Positions 1 through 10,777 of a DNA stretch of 64,000 bases are shown here, one piece after another. The notes under the pieces were generated by a model. It ran no database searches. It had not been told where the DNA came from and saw nothing but the letters and a program-made list of their open reading frames with translations. The position numbers and the translations under genes were made by a program. Source of the stretch: Pyrenula massariospora (taxonomy: Eukaryota; Ascomycota; Eurotiomycetes; Pyrenulales; Pyrenulaceae); contig JAGFMI010000013.1 of assembly GCA_021030905.1 (NCBI GenBank), positions 434,001 to 498,000 of the forward strand. Direction: 5' to 3'. Positions within the stretch are counted from its first letter, which is position 1, and every line of letters begins with the position of its first letter.

Positions 1-60
1 TCATAAATACCAGCCAGAGTTCTTGATGAAGCTAAAAAGAATTGAGATGTCAAATCTTGA

Positions 61-2448
61 ATGGCAAAGATTAAAAACGCCGATCCTAGCGATGATAGCG
101 GTGGACCCAGCGGAGCGACCAAAGAGTTTGACGGAGCTGCGATGCGTATTACGAACTCCGGACATAAAGTACACGTAAGTGCAAGTATAGGTCTCTCGTT
201 ATTGCTGCTTCTAATAGGTCCAAGAAATATGGACCACTGGAATACCTTGCGGACGCTGGTGAATTTAGATGAAGGCTCTGGATTTACAACTGAGGAAACG
301 CTCCTCCTGAAGCCTCAGGAACGGAATGATGGCTCCTCCTGGAACACGATTCGGCCGCCGCCAGAGCCCCGAAATAGCTGGCTTCATTCTCAAAGACGTA
401 TTGAATACTTGGTTGACCCGCACTCAGATTTGCCGGCTGATTTTCACGAAAAGTCTCTTCACACCGTATTTTCGGCCGCGATCGATTTTCTTAAATCATT
501 CAGAAGGGAAAAGATTGCATTAGATTTGATTCTGCGATGTGCTATGCGTGGATACCATCCAGCTCAGGCTGTGTGTGGAGTATTATGGAAGAACAAGCAT
601 GAAGCATTACCAAGCGAATTTCAAGACAATGTTGACCGTTGGAACTTCAATGGGATTGCATCTGGCTTTCGATATTCTCCCTGGAGCTTGGAGAAACAGA
701 GAACCTCAGAGTATCGGCAAGCATTAGAAGTGTTCCAGTCCTCTGGAGGCTACAATATGCACTATTGTGGACAAGACTTGAATTACAGACCAGATCACGA
801 TGAGTATGGCCCTGGGCTTATTGGTAGGCTCGAGCGAGATTTGATGGATTACCCTGTACATCTGGCTGCAGCCCTGAATCGACCGAAACTTGAAGATACT
901 GTGTCTGCAGAGGTCTGGGCTTCGGAAGTGCACATTGAGGACAAATCTGGTGATACACCGCTCATGAAATGTTGTATGGCTGGACACATTGAAGCGCTTC
1001 GGTGTCTCGTACGCGCGAAGTCCGACGCGGCTAAGGTTAATTCCTGTCTTGGATACAGCGCGCCTCATTGGCTCTTTGTATTTAAGGAGAATAATTGCCA
1101 CGAAGCGGCGGCGCTGCTGGCCAAAGCTGGAGCAAACTTCAAAGTGCGCAATGTGAAAAATCTGGACGCTTTCCATTTCCCGTTTGGTTGGCCTTGTGGG
1201 AACGCTCTCCACTGGGCAGTTTTCGCAAATAACTTATCTGCTGCTCAGAGCATCATTCAGCAGAGTCCCTCGACGGTCCATCAGGTGGACTATTGGGGTC
1301 AAAGTCCATTGCTTATGGCATTGAAAATGTTCAACGCTCCTATGGTGGAAATGCTTCTCGAATCGGGTTCGGATCTTTCTGGAGTCGCCCTGGAAAATGT
1401 CGACGAGACGTGGTTTGTAGATAGCTCATCCGATTCTAGTCATTGTTCAATGGACCTGAAAATGACTCTCGTCCATGGATTTCTTGCATCAGAGCTTGAT
1501 CTATATAATCCTGGAGATCCTCATGACTTTCAGAGGCGCCATTATGTCCCTCCAAAACACCAAACTATACTGTTCCGAGCTGGAGAATACTTATCGAGCT
1601 TTCGTAGCATCCTCCAGGTGATACTTCGCCATTCACCCAAATGTCTTTACTGGACTGACTCCCTCGGAAATTATCCTCTCCATGCCTTCGTCGGCAATCC
1701 CCGATCCCTTATGGATCCCGACATCTTCGAATTGCTTCTCGACTCTGGGCCTGATCTTCTTGAAAGCACGGCTTCACATGACTCTGCTCTGAACCTTGTC
1801 TTCATAAACCACTGCTTTGCATTCGACGATGAAAGCTTGAGCATGCTTCTATTACGACGCCTCAGCAAAGGTCCCCGAGAATCTTGCGCCCCATTTCTCA
1901 ATTTGCCGCACCCCACGCGGGGACTCGTGAATCCATTACAAGAGTATCCTAAAGTGGATTGGTATAGACCGGTTCATTTTGCTTCTGAACTCGGGCTTGT
2001 GAGATGTTTGCGCGTCCTTCTTTCTCTTGGTGCAGATCCATTCCTACGCACTGAGGACAATGGATTCTCTCCCCTTGACGTTGCTGTTGCAGCTGAACAC
2101 TACAACGTCCCAGCAGACTCGCCATCCCGCGCTTCTTCATTCTCATCAAGCGTTGAGGATGACTCGGCGATGCATGTTGGGATTCAGAGGATTCAGATCG
2201 AAGATGGCGGTGATAAACACCAAGATTCTGAGACAGCTTCTGAGGATGGTGACGAGGCATCAAAAGACACTTCTAGCTCTAAATATCTTGGGGAGAGTCC
2301 TGGTCGATTTCCGTTCCAAACCAAACACGGGAATCTACAACCTAATTACAAGTATCCAAGCTTCGAAATTTCTTTAGATAAGGGCAAAGAGGGTAGACTA
2401 CAATGCATAGAGTTTCTTCAAAAGCTTGAGCTCGAGAGGGTGGTCTGA
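61..2448 (+). CDS. Ankyrin-repeat protein, 795 aa, start uncertain
   Basis: Large open frame with degenerate ankyrin repeats: GDTPLMKCCMAGHIEALRCL near residues 297-316, a second pair around NALHWAVFANN and GQSPLLMALKM (about residues 380-430), and RPVHFASELGLVRCLRVLL near residue 640, followed by LGADP. The tail (about 690-760) is acidic and serine-rich, probably disordered. No enzyme domain is visible; ankyrin repeats are protein-binding scaffolds, so the partner is unknown. The start is doubtful because the gene is at the window edge: residues 38-52 are a leucine-rich stretch encoded by DNA that looks like an intron (GTAAGT at 175, TAG at 217), but removing those 43 bases does not give an open upstream frame. 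The second ATG at 232 or an upstream exon outside the window are alternatives. It converges on the caspase-like gene, with about 175 bases between stop codons. Confidence 0.75.
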   Translation: MAKIKNADPSDDSGGPSGATKEFDGAAMRITNSGHKVHVSASIGLSLLLLLIGPRNMDHWNTLRTLVNLDEGSGFTTEETLLLKPQERNDGSSWNTIRPPPEPRNSWLHSQRRIEYLVDPHSDLPADFHEKSLHTVFSAAIDFLKSFRREKIALDLILRCAMRGYHPAQAVCGVLWKNKHEALPSEFQDNVDRWNFNGIASGFRYSPWSLEKQRTSEYRQALEVFQSSGGYNMHYCGQDLNYRPDHDEYGPGLIGRLERDLMDYPVHLAAALNRPKLEDTVSAEVWASEVHIEDKSGDTPLMKCCMAGHIEALRCLVRAKSDAAKVNSCLGYSAPHWLFVFKENNCHEAAALLAKAGANFKVRNVKNLDAFHFPFGWPCGNALHWAVFANNLSAAQSIIQQSPSTVHQVDYWGQSPLLMALKMFNAPMVEMLLESGSDLSGVALENVDETWFVDSSSDSSHCSMDLKMTLVHGFLASELDLYNPGDPHDFQRRHYVPPKHQTILFRAGEYLSSFRSILQVILRHSPKCLYWTDSLGNYPLHAFVGNPRSLMDPDIFELLLDSGPDLLESTASHDSALNLVFINHCFAFDDESLSMLLLRRLSKGPRESCAPFLNLPHPTRGLVNPLQEYPKVDWYRPVHFASELGLVRCLRVLLSLGADPFLRTEDNGFSPLDVAVAAEHYNVPADSPSRASSFSSSVEDDSAMHVGIQRIQIEDGGDKHQDSETASEDGDEASKDTSSSKYLGESPGRFPFQTKHGNLQPNYKYPSFEISLDKGKEGRLQCIEFLQKLELERVV

Positions 2449-2622
2449 GAGTAGCCAAACGTACAGCATTTCCGTGCTATTGGGAAGATAACAAAGGTCC
2501 GTTAATCATCTATCTGTGAATATATTTAGGCAAAAGTTATCGTTTCGAGCTGAGTCACGGCAGGAATAGTGACGTCTAAAAGCCATTCCATTGAGAAATG
2601 GGGAGGGTTTGTACCTTGTCTA

Positions 2623-5022
2623 CTAATCGATTCCGACCCCCCGACCAATAGCAGAGATGACAATTTTACTGAATGCAGCAGAGACTTGCGTTTCCGACTC
2701 GTCATCTAGCTTCACGTCGAAGTCTCCTGTAAGGCACGCTTTCACTGCTCGTGCATAGCTTTGACCCATGTAGTGTGGCAGCCGTGCCTCTGCATTCTTG
2801 ACGAGAGTATCTTTAACTTCAGCCGCTGTGAACTTGATCCACCTGTTCCTAGGAAGGAGCCCGGACATTTGTCGCCAAAGGCCAATCTCCAGCAAAACCA
2901 CTCCCAAAGAGTACAGGTCATGAAGCTTGCGATGATGCTTACTTGGGAGGCCCTGGCGATCAGGATGGCAATATATCGCAACATCAGGATTGTTAATGAT
3001 TCGGGGATGTGACGGTGCCGCATTGGGTCGTGCGTACTCAAAACCACAAAGATATGGAGAGAGGAGATCCAGCTGGGCTCCACCTTCATCCGGTTGTCGT
3101 TTGAAGAAGACAACATTATAAGTAGCGATACTTTGGAGCAACCACCCAACAAGATGCCAATTACAAACCGCCTGTGCTAACCTGAATGCAATGTTAAATC
3201 TTTGGCCCAGCGTAGGTCTCTGCGCAGATGACATCGTGCGAATAAGATCACTCAACGGCGTGGGTTCCGCCAGATAGCTATCCGGAATCGCAAAGGTCAA
3301 GCAGTACTTAGAATGATCAGAAAGTTGGAACGCTTTCAGACATTTCAATGCGCGAAATTCTTCGGCCTTTGGAGCTGAGAGCAGGTCAGCTAACTGCTTG
3401 ATCCGCTGATTTGCTAGTTTCGCAATAGCAGAATCTCCTTCGCCAGCATCTTTGTATTCAACTAAAACCGACCCAAACTCGGGAGTATCTGTGAGATAAA
3501 TAGACGTGCGGCTGCCGCTCTCGGCTGCTGCAGGTTCTGGTTCACTGTTTTCTTCGATATCGTTTGTTCGGTCCTCTGGGAACAGAGCCATCAAACGCAT
3601 CCGGACGAGATCTCCTAATCCTAAATCACTCGAAGACGCTTTCTCGGCAAGTTGGAGAAGGTATTCCTTATCGTAAAGCTTGTCAGAGCGTAAGAAACTC
3701 CCATTGATGGTGTCTATCAATTGGAATAATAGCGCATCGAGTTCTTTGAGAAGAGAAACACCCTCACGCTCTGTGAATTCTCTCTGCAGCTCACCGTTGC
3801 TGCCTTGTATGCGATGAGGGGACATAATCAATTCGACTTGTACAAGAAGAGCCGCAAAAGCTTTCCATGCCTGCAAAATATCGTCTTTCGCCGAGTTTTC
3901 AAGAGAATCAATGGAGAGCATTCCTCTTCCTGTCGATTGATCGTTAAGCATAAATTGTTGGACCTTCTCGGTTTTAGAAATTATGCCTTGCACTGTCATA
4001 CGTGACACGATAGGAGGTGCCTCGTGTTTCAGCCATTGTACGATGACCGGAAGAGAACTTTTCGTGATAACGTCTCTCAAAGTGACCTGTAAATTTAGCT
4101 GTGGCCCTTTAGTGTCTTCCGTAATTGGAGAGGAGCCCGTCTTTAGTTGCCTCAATTTGATGCTCTTCCTTGTACCGGTTCCTAAGTCAACGTGCACTGG
4201 CATCTGCAAAAGACCTGCATTCCTGTGGCAGAGTTTCCGGTGCAGTTCTGACACAGTGATGTCCGACGAAGAATTCGATACTACTTTCAATTCTCTGATT
4301 AAAGCGGTTGTGAATGAGCTCGGACCGGGTGGAAGCGCCTGCACTCCCATAACGGACGCAGCTAATAGCTCTACTCGGCTTGGAATTTGACGTCCTCGTG
4401 CAGCTTGCGCTGCAAAACAGCAGTCCAACAAGAGTAAAATATCAGACTCTGACTCGCTAAGCTTAGGCTGAATTCGGAACCAGTCCAGACTAGGGCCGCC
4501 AGAGGTCTGCCTAGGAGCAAAATCAATGTCTGATCTCGAAAAATATGGGTGCTAAAAATCCTAAACTTACGCCGCCCAAACAGACTGCTTCTCCCTTTTG
4601 CGAGCACGATCATTGTCTTCATCGCCGTGGCCGCCGTAATGGATGATGATCAGAGACCTCTCTGAGCCATGATCGAGAAGAAACTGAGTTATTTTAACGT
4701 CCAATGCGAGTTGGGGACGTTTTGATGGGATAGAGAACGACTCCACAAAGAAGTTGAACGAATTGGTAAAAAGTTCGCCGACTTCTCCGGCTTCTGCCTT
4801 GAAACCTGGATGATCGCCATCTTCCCACCACAGAACTAGCACTGAAACAGCATCATACACGTCAATGGTACCATATTCACCTTTTAAATGCTCATTTAAA
4901 GTTGCTTCCAAATTTTCTTCCATGAAATTGCGAAGACTGCTGGTCAAACCTGCTCTTGCAGTTGTGGAGTGATTCTTCAAGGTTTTTCCATCCCCCGCAA
5001 ACGGGTATGGGCAAATTCCAGC
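2623..5022 (-). CDS. Caspase-like (C14-type) domain fused to a degenerate kinase-like domain
   Basis: Two exons are clear: 4571-5022 and 2623-4510, joined across a 60-base intron (GTAAGT...CTAG) within WAAQTSGG. The N-terminal part has the two hallmarks of caspase-fold peptidases: IIHYGGHGDE (catalytic His) and, about 40 residues on, LLLLDCCFAAQ (catalytic Cys). A middle region of about 250 residues is helical and featureless. The C-terminal ~230 residues resemble the kinase-like module (DUF7580 type) common in fungal incompatibility-type proteins: LGQRFNIAFRLAQAV, LCGFEYARP where a kinase has DFG, and LHDLYSLGVVLLEIGLW. No HRD loop or glycine loop is seen, so it is probably a pseudokinase. 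The 5' end is unresolved: the frame is open only to a stop just above 5022, so an upstream exon is likely, or translation begins at an internal ATG. Function in regulated cell death or non-self response is inferred from family habits. Confidence 0.75.
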
Positions 5023-5285
5023 CTGCTCACCACTCTCAGGTTACACAAGCTACGCACGGTAGCGCTTCTCTACTTGTCTACTTTACATTGGAGTAAGCGA
5101 AGTCGCTTATGTTCTACATTTCTCACCATTGAACGAGTGACCATGTGTGAGCTCAGCCACAAGCTGCCTACTGCTTTACAGAACCTGCACTCCTTTATTC
5201 TTTGAGCACAATGAGGATATTGAACTGGCAATAAACCGCGTGTCGTCATCAACTCCATCGCATAAATTACTTCTGATGTCGGTGA

Positions 5286-6429
5286 CTAGGTGATAATCAT
5301 CTTACACACGTCTGCCCGATCAACATAGCGGCCGCCGCTGTTGGAAAGATCAACCAAATTCTTAAACAGAGAGTCGCTTTTAGGACACGGCGTGGTTCCA
5401 CTGTTACCACCACCAACAAACACCGTCAAGACCGCAGCATACCTAGATCTGTAAGAAATTGCGACCTTTAATAAGCTAATAAAGCTAACAAAGTGACTCA
5501 CGTTGCACCAGCTACGAATGCTTCCACTGTTCTCGCTCTTGTAAGCCAAGATAACGTGAGGATAAAAAATGTTGTTCCAAAGAACGTGGCGGTCAAACGT
5601 GACCCGATAGCGCGGAAACTCTCCACCATCACTACTGGAACGAAAAGCGTGATACTGAGAATACAGGACATTAAGAGTCTTCCAACGCGACTTAACCATG
5701 AGTCAGACATGATGAAGATTTTTGGGTCTTTAGAGACATTTAAGCGGATATTCTGCACAGACTTAGTATGCGGAATTCAGATGAGCATGATATAAGATCA
5801 TGTATATCTTAACTTACAAGCTTTTCCAGCTTCTTGATCTTCTTCAGCAGCCAGAGAATAAGATCTTCAATGGGTCCTTGAAGTCGATTTATTGCTCTAT
5901 CGATCGTGAATGTTCCAAGCGCGGCGAGATCTTTCTCTCGGTTCAAATATTCGGTCTCATCAGGAGCGATACAGCCGTTATCTTTCAACCAGTTCTGTAA
6001 ATTGGTCACATCCCGTAGCTCGGCAGGCTCAAGTCTTAGAGTCTCGCAGTTCCTCTTCACCAGTCTATCTAAGATATTGGTCAAAACAACTATTCAATCA
6101 CTTTCCCGGCTCAGGAAGAGCCGTATTCTACAGTTACCATATTCAGCCAATTCTTGGTCTATTTCGGTCATGATCCTCTTTCTCTCATCATTTCTATCTC
6201 GACGCTGATTGCCGAGGAAAAGAGGGCGTCGCTCTTCGCGGTCGATGCGGTCTAATTCTCCCTCAAGGACAGCAAGGCCGTCCTGTTTGTGAAGCAGTAG
6301 GCGTGCTCGCAGCTTGAGGAATCGTCTGCATAGATGGAATGACGGATGAGAACTGACCAATGCTGAATACCTGGGGTAACCCGAGGGGAATGTTTCAACT
6401 AGATCCAAAAATCTGTCAGTATGTGACAT
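5286..6429 (-). CDS. DUF6594 integral membrane protein, 318 aa
   Basis: Four exons fit in frame: 6138-6429, 5818-6068, 5502-5752, 5286-5448; all introns are GT-AG of 53-69 bases. The N-terminus has the family signature GYPRYSALVSSHPSF, then LRARLLLHKQDGLAVLEGEL, followed by a charged coiled-coil-like middle. The C-terminus carries hydrophobic helices (LLMSCILSITLFVPVVM, TATFFGTTFFILTL) and ends with a third, YAAVLTVFVGG, directly after the last splice. This layout (cytosolic coiled region plus C-terminal membrane helices) is typical of DUF6594 proteins, which are abundant in filamentous fungi and of unknown function. It lies immediately upstream of the caspase-like gene on the same strand; fungal genes are normally transcribed singly, so co-function is only suggested. 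Confidence 0.82.
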
Positions 6430-7029
6430 CTAAGGGCATCGCGAAGTCTTCATGCTGTGGGTAGATTTGAGGGTGCATACTGCATATGATTTGCTCATTA
6501 CCAGCAGCAGTTGCGGGGCTTTCGGCCATGAGTGGATCTAGATCTCGTGGTTAGGATTGAAAAATCATGCCTTTGATCAATCACCTTGCAAGATTTATGA
6601 ATGGTTTACATTCAACTCTTTCAGTTGACCGAGTTCGCCAGCTCACACCGTCAGCCGCGGGCATTTTGAGGCAGGCATCCAAAAACCATGTTGGCCGCGG
6701 AAACAGACGTCACACTCGGCCGCGATAGGCTCTTCTGATCCAGGATCCTGTCCAATCAATTGGTTACACAGGTAGGCAAGGATATCTTTAGTCGCCGAAC
6801 GAGACAGAGCCATGCTGGGCTGAGGCTCTTTCACCGCCTCTATGTCATTGCTGATTTTGACTTGAGCTATTCATGAAGCGGTCAAGTGGAACTCACTGAC
6901 TTAATCGCTGCTTTGTTTCCGTTTTCAAGGTGTAAAATCTCGTTTCGCTTGCTCCAGGGGAAGTACCATATCTTATTACTCTTAGCGTTCACACAATGTC
7001 AGCTGCAAACACTAGGTACTCGATCTAAA
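6430..7029. other. Intergenic stretch, no supported gene
   Basis: About 600 bases between the DUF6594 start and a small plus-strand gene. One minus-strand frame (6643-6834) is open for 63 codons but has no recognisable domain and no good partner exon. It presumably holds both promoters. Confidence 0.5.
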
Positions 7030-7351
7030 ATGTGCTATCGATGCAACCTAACACGGCTGCTTAGAGAAGACCTTCCAAACCACCAGGTTCTTTCGGGCAG
7101 ACCCCGAATCGAATCAAACAAGGTATGGCTTGAAATCTGCATTTCTGCACTACGTCTCATACATTTTACAGGAGAGCTTGTGCAAAGTCGGCGAATGGGT
7201 GTACTTGACAGTGCCTGGTGAACGAGGTATGAGAGGCCCATATCTTGTAGCAAGCATACCACAATCGGGCAAATATACGTTGAGTCAGGAAAATGGAGAA
7301 CCTATCAACAGTGGAGCAGAGGTCGAAGAGAAAAACTTGGTGAAAGTCTGA
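7030..7351 (+). CDS. Small hypothetical protein, 90 aa, two exons
   Basis: Exon 7030-7122 starts at ATG and ends in phase 0 before a 49-base intron (GTATGG...TTACAG); exon 7172-7351 continues in frame to TGA. The second exon encodes a compact beta-rich segment (GEWVYLTVPGERG, GPYLVASIP, GKYTLSQENGEPI) ending in an acidic tail (AEVEEKNLVKV), resembling small SH3-like modules seen in short fungal hypothetical proteins. I do not recognise a function. The N-terminal exon has Cys-Tyr-Arg-Cys but no other zinc ligands. The open frame can be extended upstream of the ATG only without a canonical start. It could also be the last part of a decayed longer gene. Confidence 0.45.
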
Positions 7352-8177
7352 TGGACTTGATGAGTAGAAAGCAAATCAGACACTGATAATGGGCTTAAGG
7401 ACTCGTTGATGACACTTCTCTGCCTATCGTTTATTTTGAAGTTTTGCAAATACCGGAGTGGAGAGACAAGCAAACAAGATAGGTGTCAGCTCCCTTTCAT
7501 GACATGTTCGCTAAGATAAGAGTATTCTCACACATTGAGATTAGGAAATCAGAACAGATGACTGATTGCAGCTAGTGACTAGCTCGAGCAAAGAATGTGT
7601 TTAATGGAGTATGTAATATTAGGAACTGCCTTCATTACCAGTGAGATCATGTATATTGACGTCGGGGCAAAACAACCGGTTTTCTTGTATAGGGTGGCTT
7701 AGTGGCTTCACAGCAAGGCCCAAAAGGGTGAGCGGAACCCGCAAAAGGAAAATCTTGGTATTGTAAAAGCTTCCTCCCACACATCAAAGATTCTTCACCG
7801 ACTTCAAACTATACCTATTACAACAATCCTATCCAGAAACAACCCAGCTGCCTCTAGATTTCGACCTGGACTTCATGACTATTCATGTCATGATTGCAGC
7901 ATGTCAATTTGCCTCCGTGTTGGAGGCAACATGATGTTCTACTGCGCGTACAATGGGCCGGTTCACTGAGGACGTGGGATCGGCCGCAGGTGGTAGCTTA
8001 CACGGTTTCTTTTGATACAAAGCTGGTGTACGAACATTGTTATTAGGAGCACCCTTTACATGTCAAGTCGGTTCATCACCTCTGTAATGGCTTCTTCGAT
8101 GGGTAATGAAAAGACGTAAGGTAGCTCATCCTCGCATGAATGAGGAGTTGTTCAAGACCCCATGTCTTTAAAGAGCT
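7352..8177. other. Intergenic, holds a degenerate copy of the MRT4 promoter
   Basis: About 825 bases without a gene between the small hypothetical gene and the 3' end of the GMC gene. The only structure recognised is the copy at 7750-7857 of sequence that also precedes MRT4. Confidence 0.6.
7750..7857 (+). repeat. Diverged direct repeat of the MRT4 upstream region (copy A)
   Basis: Aligns over its whole length to 10642-10750 with only small indels; shared runs include AAATCTTGG, CAAAGATTCTTC and ATCCAGAAAC/GTCCAGAAAC. Of roughly fifteen substitutions, about a dozen are C to T or G to A going from the MRT4 copy to this one, the bias expected of repeat-induced point mutation. It has no coding potential and no MRT4 reading frame follows it. 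Confidence 0.75.
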
Positions 8178-10168
8178 CTACATTTTACCGAGGCTCAGCT
8201 CCCTGATAAAGATATCCGCTGCCTTCTCGCCAATAGTCAGCGCCGTATTTGCTGTATTTGCCGCCACATTCCCGGGCGGGATACTCAGATCCGCGATCTT
8301 CAACCGTTCAACACCATACACCCCAAGATTTGCATCTACAACACCTATCTCCTCGCGCGGCGCCATCTTACACGTGCCAAGCGAATGCCAGGTTGTCTCA
8401 ACTTTCTCGCGGAGCCACTTCTCGATGATCGCGTCGTCCTCCGCCGTATACTCCAAGTCCTGCACGTCTGTTGGCGGCCCATCAGGAAGGTCAACACAAG
8501 CGGCCTTGGATTCCGCGGGGAAGGGCGGGTGACTGTCGGCTACATCGCCGCGGTAGGTGGACATCCGGCGTACAATTTCACGCTGTTTTTTGTAGACCCA
8601 TGCGTGTTTCTTGATGTCGATATCATGGGTGTCTGCGAAGAAGCCGGTGTCAAAGTCGAGTGGGTCACCGACATGGGGTCCTGTGATGTGGATGTGGCCG
8701 CGAGAAAAAGGGTACACGGTAAACACTGAGACTCCCAGGTACTGCCCGACTGGCAGGCTGCTTGAATCCCCTGGGTAGCTAATTACGGTTAAAATGCCTG
8801 TACGCATCACTGGAGAGGATGTCCTTACCCGCTGATTAGAGTCACTAGTGCGAGTGGTTTGTTCGGATAGGGTTTGAACTCCTGGTCCCAGGCTGCCTGA
8901 AAATTGGATCCAAGAGTAGCAACCTCTGCGTCAGTTGGCCGAAGTCTGCAAGTTATGTCCATAGCGTTCCAACCAAGCATTCTGTCATTAGTCTTAATCA
9001 AATCTTCAGGATTAAGGCGGCCGCTAAGAAGGCCGTCGGCCGTTTCGTCTGATTCCAAACTTGACTTATACCCGTAGAGGAGTAGGTGATGATCTTGGTA
9101 ATTATGTCCAACGCCAGGAACATCGGCGACGGTTTTGATCCCGGCCCGTTCAAGAATCTTAGGATCGCCGATGCCGGACCTCTCCAACACAGCCGGAGTC
9201 CCCAAGGCCCCACAAGAGACAATAACAAGTTTCCTTGCTTTTATACTTCGAACGATGGCGCCGGTTTGAAAGTCCGGGTTGGGCCTATATTCGACTCCGA
9301 TAGCTTTCTTATTGTCAAATAAGACTCTCACAACTTGGTTTTCTACCAGCACATGCAGATTTGGATGTTCGCCGTCTTGAAGCCTAGGATGCAGATACGT
9401 GTGGGCTACATCCTGCCGCTTGCCGTCTGTGGAAATGTAGCGGACCGCGCGTTGTAGACCATTGCCAGTATTCAAGTTTTGTGCATCCTCTACTTCAGGC
9501 AAGCCAAACTTACTGGCAGCCTTGATGAAATCATCCTCAGACCTTTTGACCCGATATGTCCCGCCAGATACTTGGATAGGACCGCTGTTACCGTGGGTGT
9601 CCTTTGGGCCGGGGCCGCAGTATGTTTCGAGCTGTAGGCACATTTAATTGATGGCTGTGGTGTTGGCCTCAAATAGCATTAAATACCTTCTTCATGTATG
9701 GTACCAGCTCCTCAGCTGACCAACCAGGCGTTTGCCATGCGTCGAAGTCATGTCCATAGGCTCGAGTGTACATCAAGAGGTTCACAGAGGAACCCCCACC
9801 AAGGAGACCTCCAGAAGGAACGACGAGTTCCCTATCAGCGACCTGTTTTTCTTTATTTCCCTTGTAGAACATGACCGTCTTGCTGGTAGGCAGCAGGTTG
9901 CCCATCATGAACAGCGGATAGATAATAGCAGGCTCCTTGTAGTTGTTTTGGCCACCCTCGATAACCAAGATATCGAGATTTGGATCGGCATCGCTAAGTC
10001 TAGAGGCAACGATGCAGCCTGCAGTTCCGCCTGGGAGAGCAGTTAGCAATAAGTCTTGATTGAACTAACCCTTTATGTAAGCCTGCTGGAGAATGATCTC
10101 TACTGACCACCTGCAATGATCACATCCACCTCTCCAAGGTCATTAGGCAATTGATTGTATAATCCCAT
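8178..10168 (-). CDS. GMC-family FAD oxidoreductase, alcohol oxidase-like, 602 aa
   Basis: Four exons: 10108-10168, 9687-10030, 8829-9631, 8178-8778; introns of 77, 55 and 50 bases. The first splice (donor GTCAGT) restores the FAD-binding motif IIAGGGTAG at residues 17-25; skipping it leaves one glycine short. Next come the GMC signature region VPSGGLLGGGSSVN and, in the C-terminal half, the catalytic region TTWHSLGTCKM (His near residue 530) and NTANTALTIGEKAA (Asn near 575). The family oxidises alcohols or related substrates with FAD and yields H2O2; overall likeness is to methanol/alcohol oxidase-type fungal enzymes, but the substrate cannot be read from sequence. There is no signal peptide and the C-terminus (LSLGKM) is not an SKL-type peroxisome signal. 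The gene is bracketed by the two MRT4-promoter repeats. Confidence 0.9.
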
Positions 10169-10777
10169 TATGCTTTGGCTTGTTCGTTGGTGTTGGACTA
10201 TAGATATTCCGGATCCGGCGCAGCCGACGCGTACCTTTACAGACGGCTTTGACGCTTCTGTCTATAGCTTTTCTCCTTTCTCTTCCCCAGTTAGAATAGT
10301 ATGTACAAGTAGGGAATGTCAAGGTGCCAGTCACAATGGGGATAGGCTAATCAGGCTCCCAGCTCTCTTGTGACAGGTAGAGTGCCTGGGAGCATCTCTT
10401 CGACACATGGTAAGATGACATTATTTACCAAGCCGCGATCTAACCACCCGCCGCTAAATCTGGCTTGGGGACAGAATAGTCACATGACTGATCCATCACG
10501 GAGTATCCATTTGACTGACAGGAAAACTGATGTTAGGGAATATTAGAAGATGAGTAGTACGTAAAACTCACGTAAGCAAGAACGAGCATAAAGCGGTATT
10601 GCCATATCGCCCAAGGCTAATAAGCTCGGCGCCAAGAAATGAAATCTTGGCATCGCGAAAGCTTCCCCACACACACCAAAGATTCTTCGCCGACCCTGAC
10701 CTACACCTATTGCTACAATCCTGTCCAGAAACAAACCCAGCTCCTCATAGCCTCTTCCCCCTCTCTCGCTCCCCAAA
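10169..10777. other. Divergent promoter region of the GMC gene and MRT4
   Basis: About 600 bases between divergent starts. The MRT4-proximal part (10642-10750) is the well-preserved member of the direct repeat pair. No gene is supported here. Confidence 0.6.
10642..10750 (+). repeat. MRT4 promoter segment, parent copy (copy B) of the direct repeat
   Basis: This stretch ends 28 bases before the MRT4 ATG, so it is the core promoter and 5' leader. Its diverged twin is at 7750-7857 in the same orientation. It is the GC-richer copy and presumably the functional original. Confidence 0.75.

Noticed and set aside
175-217. Apparent 43-base intron in the ankyrin gene
   Set aside because: Splice-like ends exist, but removal shifts into a frame closed by several stops upstream; kept only as a doubt about the start.
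5070-5258. Minus-strand frame with ATG, possible first exon of the caspase-like gene
   Set aside because: The donor at its end (GTAAAG) does not join in phase to the next exon, and the sequence does not resemble a family N-terminus.
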